A stretch of 64,000 nt of DNA, taken from Blastobasis lacticolella (lineage: Eukaryota; Arthropoda; Insecta; Lepidoptera; Blastobasidae). Under the pieces are notes generated by a model. That model was not told the DNA's origin. It did no database searches and saw nothing but the letters and a program-made list of their open reading frames with translations. Each line of letters opens with the position of its first letter. Within the stretch, counting starts at the first letter, position 1. A program made the translations under genes and the position numbers. The stretch spans positions 19,175,428 to 19,239,427 of the forward strand of contig LR990049.1 in NCBI GenBank assembly GCA_905147135.1, given 5' to 3'. This document shows positions 53,308 through 63,650 of the stretch, piece by piece.

Positions 53308-54237
53308 GTCGAGTACCTTCTATGAAATACAAAAATACGTTCCGTTACAAATACAAATACAATATGCAAAAATTCTCACGCCATCGGCCTCGAGAACGGA
53401 ATACTCCATATTATGATAATATTAACTTTGTGAAAATTTCCTTACGGAAACTCCGGGGCACGCAACAAGACTTCCTGCTAAAATATCGTGTGCAGAGAGC
53501 TTCCCTTGAAGCTGCAATATAAAATTCAACTTGCTAGACTTTCCTTGGCGTGTGCATAAAGTTATTTTGCTGCTATTCTCATTTTAGTGTGCCCGTCTCT
53601 AGAGCTACACTAATGTTATAAAAATGTACAGTGTACGCTCAATATACGATGGATGATTCGCTGGTCGAGATCCTGTTAAATTTTCTTTTATGTAATTTGT
53701 TAGTATTTAGGGGTATTTCAATCTGTATTTCTATCTGATGATTGATAGGGGACCACATACGAATTTGTATACTACTCAAACATTAATTAAGTAAACTCTT
53801 ATATGTCAAAACTATGGTAGATTCGAGCTCATGTAGAGCAGCCAGCGCGCACGAAATGCACGCACTACCGCACACGAGTGCACGGCTCACTGCCGGGCAT
53901 TGAAGAACCACCTCAAACACCAGCTATTTGAATCGGTTGTGAATCTTGTCCAGTTGCATGTTTTTAAAACCCTTTAATTAGGGCCATACTTTAATTCAAT
54001 GTAGCAAAATCACATAATGATATAGCGTGCAACATATACATAAAAGCAACTAAGTAATACTTTTTAACACTTTAGATCTGGCAAAAAGGTACTTATTAGG
54101 AGACAGGAAAATGCTTCCCTTGCGTTGCAAAGAGTTCTACGTCCTAAATTCGTGATCGCTAAGTACCTACGCACTCGTCAAATTACCACAGGAACGAGGG
54201 ATTACGTAATAGCGCCTAGCACACTTGTCATATAATG
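53308..54237. other. Unique stretch
   Basis: The open frame over 53310-53520 has no recognisable motif. Nothing else seen. Confidence 0.35.
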
Positions 54238-54782
54238 GTCATCTTGGCGTTAATGTCCCGGGTTTGCTCACGCGCGCTAGAGCCCAGGATCCAGCTTGAC
54301 TATGATCCAAGATTCCTCAGATCCTGTAATTAAATAATAATAATAAATATTCGTGGACAAATTCACACAGCGCCATCTAGCCCCAAACTAAGCAAAGCTT
54401 GTGCTATGGGTGCTAGCTAACTGATATACTACTGAAATACTTTTAAATACATACTTATTATACATAGAACACCCAGACCCGTAACAGAAATTAAAATTCA
54501 TCATTTCAATTTCTGCCCGGCCGGGAATCGAACCCGGGACCTCTTGCGTGGCAGACCGGCATGTTGACCATTGAACCACTCAGGTCGTCAATTACAATGA
54601 AGCGACTGACATCTGACCTTGGTGACCCTGTTGACAGGGAAACCAGACCAGACTGGACGATGGTTAGTATTTAATTATTCTAATAGCTCAGAAAAGAGCC
54701 ATTGGTATATGGCGGCATTGTGGTTCGAGCCCGGAACCTCGGAGTACAAGTCGGACCCCTTAAAATTAGGCCACAGAGTTTT
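54238..54782 (-). repeat. SINE-A split by SINE-B
   Basis: Tail half 54238-54332 (catcttggcgttaatgtccc). It resumes at 54595 and continues to the head with B box gttcgagcccggaacctc. The head end is degenerate. Confidence 0.85.
54333..54589 (-). repeat. SINE-B, full length, inside SINE-A
   Basis: Same orientation and layout as the copy at 38917. The duplication aatta lies at 54328-54332 and 54590-54594. Head cgggaatcgaacccgggacc, cttgcgtggcagaccggc. Confidence 0.92.
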
Positions 54783-55262
54783 CGGACCAGACAGTTGAAT
54801 TCTCAAAACGTGGAATTTGCAAAAAGTTGAATTTGCAGAATGTTGAATCCCAAAATGTTGAAAAATATCTCTCATAGTGTTGTTAAAAAAAGTATATATA
54901 TGCCTCTACAAATCAGAGATAAATAATATTGCTGCTACTTAATAGGAATATCACGTCTCATACTGTTCAGAGTAACAGTATTTCGTAAAGGAAAGTCTCG
55001 AGTCTCGACCGCAATTGCGACAAGCAAACAGGATGCCAATTATAGGGGCATTAATGGGATTTCGACCGAATATTGCTTGTTTCCTCCATAAATAATGTTA
55101 TTATTGTTCTATACCCGCTGTGGAGGCCCTGCTTCGTTTTAATTACAGAACAGTCGGGAGTTATTTATCAACGAATATATTTTGGAAACTTCATCGCCGC
55201 AGAATCGTGGCAGCCTGTCTAGTTGTTCAATTTAAATTGCGTTGGTTATTCTGCGAATTGCT
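54783..55262. other. Unique stretch with cryptic repetition
   Basis: At 54790-54865 near-copies of aatgttgaatt recur (gttgaattctcaaaacg, gttgaatttgcagaatg, gttgaatcccaaaatg). Otherwise nothing. Confidence 0.4.
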
Positions 55263-55725
55263 AAGATCAATAAATAAATATGCTTGGACAATTCACAGTT
55301 CAATTCTAGCCCGAAAGTAAGCAAAGCTTGTGTTATGGGTGCTAGATAACTGATAAACTACGTATATACTTTATATACATACTTTTTTTTTATGTTTCTC
55401 AGCAGACAAACAGGCAAGTGGGCCACCTGACGGAAAGTGGCCACCGCCGCCTATGGACATCAGCAACACCAGGGGAGTCACCAATGCGTTGCCCGCCTCT
55501 AAAGAGACCTCTAATATACCTCTTGAACGATCCCATGTCATAGTCCAAAGGAAACACTATGGCTGGGAGCTCATTGCACATCCGAATCGTACGATACTTA
55601 TTATACACATAACATTCAGACCCATGACAGAAATTAAAATTCATCAGTTCTATTTCTGCTCGGGAATAGAACCCGGAACCTCTGCGTGGCGACCGGCATG
55701 TTAACCAACTGAACCATAAAGGACG
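55263..55725 (-). repeat. SINE-B split by a LINE-J fragment
   Basis: The tail half (ataaatatgcttggacaatt, aagcttgtgttatgggtgct) runs to 55383. The head half resumes at 55594 (atacttattatacac) and ends in aacccggaacctctgcgtgg. This is a diverged, older SINE-B. Confidence 0.85.
55384..55593 (-). pseudogene. LINE-J 3' end, inside SINE-B, 5-bp TSD
   Basis: From oligo-T through gtgggccacctgacggaaag and gcgttgcccgcctctaaaga to ccgaatcgtacg. The duplication atact is at 55379-55383 and 55594-55598. Confidence 0.87.
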
Positions 55726-55753
55726 TCAAATCGAGGGAAACAACAAATAACCG

Positions 55754-55985
55754 ATAACCGATGCTCTTACGGTGAGAGAAAATATCGTGATGAAACCTGC
55801 ACATTCAGGCGACTGGATGTGTAACCACGATCCAATCTGGTCAGGTTCTCCTGGTAGCAGGGTCATAGAGGTCAGATGGCAGTCGCTCCACTGTAACACC
55901 GGACCTGCCAAATCCTGGATCATGGCCAAGGCTGACCCCGGGCCCTCGTGCGCGAGAGCACAACCGGGACATTAACGCCAAGATG
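55754..55985 (+). repeat. SINE-A, 5'-truncated
   Basis: From gatgctcttacggtgagaga to ggacattaacgccaagatgt; well preserved. Confidence 0.9.
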
Positions 55986-56088
55986 TTTATTTTAGTATTA
56001 CTGTGAGGGTGCCGTAGGTTATCCTAGATCATCGAGTACTTTGTAGCTAGAGGTTTGGGAGAACCACAAAAAGTTAGTTGGTGCTAAC

Positions 56089-56470
56089 CATAGAGAAAAT
56101 ATTTACTAACGTAATAGAGGAGACACCGCAAGTATTTTCTTTGAATCACGCTTTGCGGTCCATAGACAACAGTGGCCGCAGTCAGTTCTGAGCATGGACT
56201 TACTACCCTACTTGGGTAGTAAGTCCATGGTTCTGAGACATTGCGCGACGCGGACCAATCTGACAGTGGCTTGGATATTCAAAAAAACGCCATCTTGTGC
56301 ATTAAAAACTGTACGAACCATTCGAGGGCCAAAAATAAAGAAAATGATAACATTTCATCGGTCATTGTATGACTTAGCAGCCTCCCCCGCACCTCCCGCA
56401 CGTGACAGGTTGGTACAATATTTTTGTTTGTGATGGCTGCTCTATTACGTTAGTAAATATTTTCTCTATG
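56089..56470. mobile_element. hAT-like MITE with 31-bp TIRs and 8-bp TSD
   Basis: Perfect terminal inverted repeats begin catagagaaaatatttacta and run 31 bp. The TSD gtgctaac is at 56081-56088 and 56471-56478. CA-starting ends and 8-bp duplications are hAT hallmarks. There is no transposase frame, so it depends on a partner. It contains a nested palindrome at 56193-56229. Confidence 0.9.
56193..56229. other. 37-bp perfect palindrome flanked by 8-bp repeats
   Basis: Arm catggacttactaccc, loop tactt, arm gggtagtaagtccatg. gttctgag occurs immediately on both sides (56185-56192 and 56230-56237), as if this were a tiny insertion with its own target duplication. Confidence 0.95.
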
Positions 56471-57068
56471 GTGCTAACAGATCCTCATGTGTGGGTTTTA
56501 CATCCAAAAACCGTGGTGCCTTAAATCCTCTTGGCAGTTTCGCTTTTCATACACATTAAAGTCACTTTTGCTTTTGGGTGACCATAATGTGGCTATAATT
56601 AAATATATATAAAAAAACTTATTTGTCACCCATTAGTATGAAAAATCTCAGTCAGTTACCCTGTTTGTCAAGTAAAAGAACAATTTAATTGCTTAAAACG
56701 TACGTGAAAGGTAGATGCACAAAAGCCCCAAGAACCCTTTGTGGGTAGTCAAAGCGTTCGAGCCAATTGCCTTGACCTCTCCGGTGTAGCACCATTACTC
56801 ATCCTCTTACCTAGTTTTTAGGGACCCCTAGTAAAATTGAATAAAGTAAAAACAGAAATATTCAACTTTTTTGCAACAATTTAGCAGGGCTGCTTAAACG
56901 ATTCAAGTTTTGAGAGAAAGTTTGACGTTTATCAAAGTAAGCAGTTATTTTGATAAACGTCAAACTAGAATCAATCACGACAATGAAATGTAAAACAACA
57001 TGGAATGAACCTAAAATTTCGCGAGCTTATCCGTGGTATTACGAACTACCTTACATTGCTATTCATAT
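56471..57068. other. Unique stretch with one strong hairpin
   Basis: Apart from the hairpin at 56920-56965 nothing is recognised. Confidence 0.4.
56920..56965. other. Perfect 17-bp hairpin
   Basis: gtttgacgtttatcaaa pairs exactly with tttgataaacgtcaaac around a 12-nt loop. Confidence 0.95.
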
Positions 57069-57304
57069 AGCCGTTTAGTGCAGATTGTCGCCCCATTTCC
57101 GCACAGAACGTTCCTCACCACGCTTGACCAAAGTGAAATGGCATTTCACTATTGTCTTCGCACGCGTTTGACGCTTACCATAATTAGGTCTCTGGTCGCT
57201 TTTGTCGTAGAACTTTGGGGAAGACGTGGGTCAAGCGTGGTGAGGAATATCAAACTAGAACTGAAACTGAACTGAAATGGGGCGACAACCTGCACTAAAC
57301 GGCT
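57069..57304. mobile_element. MITE with about 30-bp TIRs
   Basis: Left agccgtttagtgcagattgt then cgccccattt; right, reversed, agccgtttagtgcaggttgt then cgccccattt. A second inner pair, ctcaccacgcttgacc / gggtcaagcgtggtgag, extends the fold. The target duplication is unclear. Confidence 0.85.
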
Positions 57305-57317
57305 GGTAGTGCTTAGG

Positions 57318-57503
57318 ATCCATTTTTGGACCGCTCGCCTCAAGTCGAACGGATTTCAATTTTTATTGTAGGCATGTGAAATGTTTTTAATTATACTTTA
57401 CACATCATACAATTACACAAAGAGAATGAGAATAAACGTCACTCATAAAAATATTGAATTAAAAACCGTTGAACTCGAGGTGAACGCTTCAAAAATAGGG
57501 TGT
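57318..57503. mobile_element. MITE family with ctcgcctcga TIRs, copy 2
   Basis: Left ggaccgctcgcctcaagtcg; right, reversed, gaagcgttcacctcgagttc. It is separated from the previous MITE by only about a dozen bases. Relative at 25124-25347. Confidence 0.7.
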
Positions 57504-57609
57504 TCGCGCAAACCCTGTGCGCAATCCAACAAAACAATCATTGATTGGTGATCGGCACTATGTGTCCGTTAAACAATTTACCTGTCATATTGCCGTATTG
57601 AACACAATG

Positions 57610-57925
57610 TGGTTTTTTTTATATTAGACAAGACAGGCATTTGACCGCCATCTCACCTGTTGGTAAGTGACGATGCGGCCGAGGATGAAGCATGCCCGTC
57701 TTGGAACAGCCTATCACTCTAGCCTTGAAGGCATCCAGATTATATTGATCAGCAACACACTCGCAGGCAACGCGTTCCATTCCTTAGCTACGCGTCATAA
57801 AGGTCGAGCCAAAGCGGTTCGTGCGGATAGCTGGAAGATCCACAACATAAGGATGAAGCGCTCGCCCGGATCGCGTCTCCCGATGGCGGAAAGGGGCCAA
57901 CGGAATAAGGTGTTCACTTAGCAAA
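57610..57925 (-). pseudogene. LINE-M 3' end
   Basis: The minus strand encodes RHETRSGRALHPYVVDLPA and TRVAKEWNALPASV; then, after a small deletion, the DAFKARV block, and 3' UTR with an A-rich end at 57610. It is the longest LINE-M piece here and is frameshifted. Confidence 0.8.
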
Positions 57926-58344
57926 GGGTCGCTGTCAGAAATGTCACTTCGCATAGTCTTCTTCTCTTGCTATCTTCTTTGCTTAGATAAGTATGGTTTG
58001 TAAATAAGGCCGTAAGAATATTTTAAGTAGGTATGACATTTGTGAAAATACGAAAGTTAATACTTTTATTTTATATTCTGGACCCTCCATTGTATACGTA
58101 GCGTCTCACACTTGACTACGTTTTTCCCACGAGCTGTTCAAATGCTCCACAGTGCTCAGACCAAGCGACTGTTAGATAGATGACACAGATTTGTCCAAGA
58201 CGGGAATATTCTCTTTGTGTTTGACTAGACGGAGAATTTCTAGCGGATTTTAGGTGCCCGCTCGATCCAAATATTAAATTACCCTTTGCATTTCAATTGT
58301 CGGTAAGTATGATGATATATCTGAGGAATACCATTAAAGATCAA
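57926..58344. other. Unique stretch
   Basis: Nothing recognised. Confidence 0.4.
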
Positions 58345-58602
58345 GGAGCGTCAGTGGCCTAGTGGTAAAGACAGGGTTCAAATCTCACAGCCGCGATGTA
58401 CGAATGACTCTTTTCAGAGTGAGAGAATACTAACAGATTTTCCTTCGTTGAGGGAAAACTTCATTATGGAACCTGCACATTCAGGCGACTGAATGTGTAA
58501 GCATGATCCAATCTGGTATGGTTCCCCTGGTAGCAAGGCATGGCACGGTCAGATGGCAGTCGCTCCACTGTAATTACCTGATCTGCTACATCTTGGATGA
58601 TT
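58345..58602 (+). repeat. SINE-A, 3'-truncated
   Basis: Head ggagcgtcagtggcctagtg with B box gggttcaaatctcac (A box region shortened), body to cctgatctgctacatcttgg. Confidence 0.85.
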
Positions 58603-58689
58603 GAGAATGATATCTCTTACTTATTACCTTAGAGATTTCTTAACATATTACCCTCTATTTACATTGTGCAAAACAAACTCGTTTCACGC

Positions 58690-58836
58690 CGTTTTAATTT
58701 AGATCTTTTAACCTACGCAACAGATTTTAATGCAGTTTCCAACAATAGATAGAGTGATTCAAGAGGAAGGTTTATAAGCAAGAAAAGAAGGGTAGGTAGG
58801 GTATAGTAGGTGTAGGCGAACGAAGTTGCGCCGGGT
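58690..58836 (+). repeat. REP-V copy
   Basis: gatagagtgattcaagagga, agggtaggtagggtatagta and gcgaacgaagttgcgccggg. Confidence 0.65.
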
Positions 58837-59334
58837 TAGTCAATGCCACTTCCACTTTCACACTAACAATTCTAAAACCTGTTGTACGAGTAATATGGGA
58901 CAAGTTGCCAAAGTTTTGAGGGTGGTCTTGCCCAGCATTGGGACAACGTAGACTAGTAAAAAATAATAATAAGTTCTCAAATGAAAACGAAATAGAGAGA
59001 AAGAAATATGAAACGATAGAGAAGCAGACCTTAAATAAAGCAATGCAATTCAATTGAGTTTAGACTCGTTTGATTTGCCTTGACCAAAACTAGTTCTAAA
59101 AAGTAGCCATATTCTAGCGGTGGAGGTGGAAGATGACCAGCATTTGGTTTGGTGAACAAATAAAACATCATCTAAGGCCACGACTACACTGCCACGGCGT
59201 ACAGCTCAATAGTTGCCTACCGAAATAAAAATATCTACACCGATTAGGTACCTGATACGTGATGTGTCCCATACATTGCCACGTCGACCTGTCGCGGACG
59301 TCCCTCATAATGACATTGAACTTGTCACACTTGG

Positions 59335-59598
59335 CCGTGTGGTGTCCGGCAGAGTAGAATAGCAACAACCCCTTACACTCATGGGTGTCGTACAAGGCCA
59401 CTAATGTTTTCGAGGTAAAAGATCAAGAGTCTCCATAGTCTGGAAAATGGGCAGCAGCATTTTCCATCGTTATATTTAAATACTGCGATCTCCAACCATT
59501 ATTTGCAATTATGGTTGATTATGGCAATAACCTCCTCTTTCGTGGGAGGACCCTAAGTCCTGCAATGGACTGTTACGGGCTGTGATGATAATGATGTC
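59335..59598 (+). repeat. REP-C, full copy
   Basis: ggccgtgtggtgtccggcag to gggctgtgatgataatgatg. A short replacement near accattatttgcaattatgg disrupts the middle. Confidence 0.87.
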
Positions 59599-60156
59599 AT
59601 AATGTTATTATGAGGAGGAAGATTCGTACAAGTGGGAAAAAGAAATATCACAGATTATCGAGTGATGTCGCATCACTAGAAAATTGCCATGTCGTCCTGT
59701 CGCGGACATTATGAATTATGTCCGGTTTATAAGCGGCATCGTACAAACAGACTCTTAGTCATTACATGCCTTATACGATCATCCGTAAGTTGAAAGGATC
59801 GGTGTTGAATTCTACTCCCAGGCAGGACATTACATGGCTGCACCACAACACAGTACGGGCCAAATTGAAAACAAAAGCGTAGTCCTTTCCATTTTCATTT
59901 TGGCTGACTAATTCCACAACCTTTACAATTTAGCACAATATTATGTGATTCATTATCTAGGTGGATAACGTAATTAAACATAGTCTAGGAGTTAGAAACT
60001 CCTAAAGTCGCCCCCAAGGCATCGAACTCGGGAATTCTGGCACGCAACCAAATGCGTCCGTAATGGAGTAATGGCCTCATATTTTATGTTAACCTTGCAA
60101 TCTTTTATATTAAGACAAACTACACTTCTTTGATACAGATTACTAATTTTGTAAAT
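59599..60156. other. Unique stretch
   Basis: The phrase cgtcctgtcgcggacatta near 59690 resembles gacctgtcgcggacgtccct near 59287, on the other side of REP-C. No gene. Confidence 0.35.
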
Positions 60157-60443
60157 ATATAGGGTGTGCCAGTCGAAGCGTTACCAATTAAAAATGCTAT
60201 AATTTTGCCAATTTAGAGTTTATTTATCTGACCGCAATCAGTATGCAGAAAAGAATTCTTCGGGACAAATTCGATGCTGTTTTCCGATTTAAAAGTATCT
60301 ACATCGAACAATATAACTTATTTTTAATAAAACTTTACATGCTTTTATCCGATATATTGAAGACTTAATTAAAAAAACTGAAAATAAACAAAATAATAGC
60401 ATTTTCTATTGGTTACACATTGAGTGACGCACCCCTGTATATA
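60157..60443. mobile_element. MITE with imperfect TIRs and TA-type ends
   Basis: Left tatagggtgtgccagtcgaa then gcgttaccaat; right, reversed, acaggggtgcgtcactcaat then gtgtaaccaat. The ends sit in tatata, compatible with a TA duplication (mariner-like). No frame. Confidence 0.7.
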
Positions 60444-61289
60444 CCCACCTACAAACCCAAAAAGAGTTTGTTTTCTTCATATATTTACGATTTCGACCTA
60501 GACGATAAAGACGTTAAGGGAGTATCGAATCAACTATTTATTTATTTAATTCATTTCTTTTAATAAAGAAGATTATGTACAATAGTACAAAATAAAACAT
60601 ACAAGGAAATAATACAATAATAATAACCTTAACGTCAATAGTGGGCGGTGTCAAGCTGATGTTGATGTCAGGCCAACGGAGTACAATAAACCGGCCATGA
60701 GTGATTCAGACTCGCATTTTGCGTCTACATTTTACGGTATTCCGCATTAAAAATTGGACACTAAAAACAGCAACAAGCCAATTCGCAATAAAAGAAAAAT
60801 GTAATCCCTCTTTCCATACAATTGAAATTAGGTCTCAACAAATTAACATATAAATGAGGGTATCTAGGGCCAGACGTTGTCCTAAACCGAGCCTTCCCAA
60901 TAAACGAAGTACTTGGCATCGCGTGAACTGCAAAACACAACGAACCGGAGCCCCAAGTGGTTACTTCATTCGTAACGTAATAAATCGGCCCAAATCCGGA
61001 ATTCGGGCCATTTTTTAAGCGGTCCAAGTTCATTATTCCTCCGGCCGAAAACTTAAATTGGACTGAGGGGTTTATCAGAACTTTTTTCGAAATTTAATCC
61101 GGCGGGGCGCGAATATTATTTCGGTTTCGCGTCTAGCGATCGTCGGCTGTTTATTTCGAGTGTCAAGTGGTATTTGGTGGCTGGTTTATTATTTTCGTAT
61201 TCGGAGTAAAAAGAAATAAATTACTATCTATCTATATACCTATTTACTATACAACATATACAACAAAGTCGCTTCTTGCTGTCAGTATC
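60444..61289. other. Unique stretch
   Basis: The part at 60980-61160 is more GC-balanced and repeat-free. No gene recognised. Confidence 0.4.
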
Positions 61290-61455
61290 TATATTCGCTT
61301 AGATCTTTTAAACTGCGGAACGGATTTTAATGCGGTTTTCAACAATAGATAGAGTGATTCAAGAGGAAGGTTTATGAGCTATAAAAAAGGGTAGGTAGGT
61401 AAGGGTAGAGTAGGAGTAAAGTAGGTGTACGCGAACGAAGTCGCGTCGGGTCCAA
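61290..61455 (+). repeat. REP-V copy
   Basis: aacggattttaatgcggttt, gatagagtgattcaagagga and cgcgaacgaagtcgcgtcgg. Confidence 0.68.
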
Positions 61456-61499
61456 TAGTTGAAACTTAAGTATTATCCTGCTTCGCTGGGACGCAATCG

Positions 61500-61746
61500 T
61501 ACGGTGAGAGTACATACACATCGTGATAAAACCTGCATATTTTTCTCTCGTCGACTGAAAGGGTACCATGATCAAATCTGATCAGGTTCTCTTGTTAACA
61601 TGGTCACGAATGTCAGATAGTAGTCGCTCGGCTGTAATTACTTGATCTGCCAAATTCTAGATCATTGTCATATCAGATTCCGGGTTCAACCCCGGGCACC
61701 GCTAGAGCACTACCGGAATATAAACGCCAAGATGATGAAGATGATT
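61500..61746 (+). repeat. SINE-A, 5'-truncated, diverged
   Basis: tacggtgagagtacatacac, gatcaaatctgatcaggttc, ctgtaattacttgatctgcc and ataaacgccaagatgatga. Confidence 0.82.
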
Positions 61747-63352
61747 ATTATTAAATTCTCTACATGCTATACCCTAAGTGAGTCTTGGCATCCAACATCA
61801 AACTGGGCTTTTGGGTTTCCTCAATAGGTAGGTGCACATCTACTAGATTTTTGAATATTACATTAATATAAGAAGCGAAAAAGGTTTGTGAGGACCGTAG
61901 CAAGTGGAACCATATTTACCTCTCTGTCTCTGCCTAAGTGGCGTGACGGTGTGTATTATTTACATTTCATAAGAGAGAGTATCCCTTCTCGATTTATTCA
62001 AATCATGAGCAATTTCCACAGAATTTTCGATTTGTTTCTTTAAGTAACCTCTCTTACATATCCCGGTCCGGCTCTGTTGTCCGCTGTTGTAGGCGTGGGG
62101 TGGGTGTGCTCCGGCCCTGGAGCTACAAATATGCCGCTGTTTTCTTCCTACTCCTATTTAATGATTTTTGACGATTGAAAGAAATACCTATTTAATGTCC
62201 TACTCAATAAAGGAAAACATGTCTAAACTACTACCTACGTACTGCAAAATACACATATTTCAACTCAATTGGCGAAAACCCTCCGTGTATTTTATAACCC
62301 ATAAGTGAACCCTTCCTTCTTTGAGCATTTGTACTTGTGTAGATTGGTATACCTACTTACCTTGCATCCGATTTTATATTATTTATTTGGTTCGACAACT
62401 ATAATGTCTTATTTCCGTACCCGCAACAGTACCTGTACAATACACATCCATGTATGGAACACAAATAAAATGAAATAAGTTTATAATAGATTTTACGGTA
62501 ATACGTTCCAGGCATGAATTTGGCGTAAAATCGTTTACGAGGATAACTTTCACGAAACTTGCCGTTGCCGGGTATCAAAATTGAAGTTTTTGTAGGTTTC
62601 GTGCTGGGCTTGCACTGCGAAATTGCTCTAGCTCATTACCTTTAACGGTCTCCCTCGTTGCATTCTGATTGAAATATGAAAATGATTAAATAGAAAGCAT
62701 TCCATGGCGACGTTATGTTCTTTTCGGTTCAACTATTTGTTTTAGGAAAACAGATAACCCTCCTAATAGAAAGTGGTTGTCGCTACCTATGGACTCTGTC
62801 GGGCACGGTCCGGCCGTGGTCGGCGTGGGGTGGGTGTGCTCCTGTGCTTTTGAGTTTTGAGTTTGAGCAACACGCGGAAAACTAAAACCTTAAACCGCGG
62901 GATACGTTGCTTTGACAGCAAATGCTTCGCCCTTCCACTTCAACACATAATGCCCACAGCAACGTTATCATCGCACCGCTGTTCGGTTCCAAAGGAAATT
63001 TCTCCCATGCACATTAAGATTGTGAAACTAATTCCCTGGAGAGGTTTGCAATGGACATTTACAACATATAGTTCTTCAAGAAAGTAGTGAAAAGGTTTTT
63101 AAATAGGTCCTGTCATTTTTGAGTTTATTTATGACAAATAAAAATACAAATCATTTCTTATCATAATACTTATTACTATAGATCAAATATCTACCGAACC
63201 TGCCCGGTACACACTTGATAAGGGTTTGAATTACCCACGGTCACTTACTCTGCTCTTTTATACTTAGGGACAAGTATCCATAATCTGTCTGTCTGAATTC
63301 GAAAAACATCAAACTGCATTTTATGGGTATCGAGCTCTGTGACAAATCACCA
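61747..63352. other. Long unique stretch
   Basis: ggcgtggggtgggtgtgctcc occurs at about 62092 and 62822, a scrap of an unidentified repeat. A REP-K/LINE-J-like phrase (agaaagtggttgtcgctacc) is at 62770. The frame at 62857-63087 has no motif. Confidence 0.4.
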
Positions 63353-63357
63353 AAAAT

Positions 63358-63533
63358 GTGTTTCCTTTGGACTATGACATAGGATCGTTCAAGAGGTATA
63401 TCAGAGGTATCTTTAGAGGCCGGCAACGCATTGGTGACTCCCCTGGTGTTGCCGATGTCCAAAGGCGGCGGTGACCACTTTCCATCAGGTGGCCCGCTTG
63501 CCTGTTTGTCTGCTGAGTAACATAAAAAAAAAA
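63358..63533 (+). pseudogene. LINE-J 3' end, severely truncated
   Basis: It begins at gtttcctttggactatgaca, keeps the codons for RGRQRIGDSPGVADVQRRR, then the 3' UTR and oligo-A. aaaaatgt before the start and near the tail may be the target duplication. Confidence 0.88.
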
Positions 63534-63587
63534 TGTAAAAGACTGACAGAAAGGTACGTTTATAGAATTATGAATTTTACATCCCAG

Positions 63588-63650
63588 CTTTTTTATGTAA
63601 CGCAGTAACGAACGAACAGACAGCACACCTGATGGTAAGCGGGACCTGTC
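63588..63650 (-). repeat. LINE-M-like 3' UTR scrap
   Basis: cagcacacctgatggtaagc follows an oligo-T-like start, resembling 57610-57670. Confidence 0.45.
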
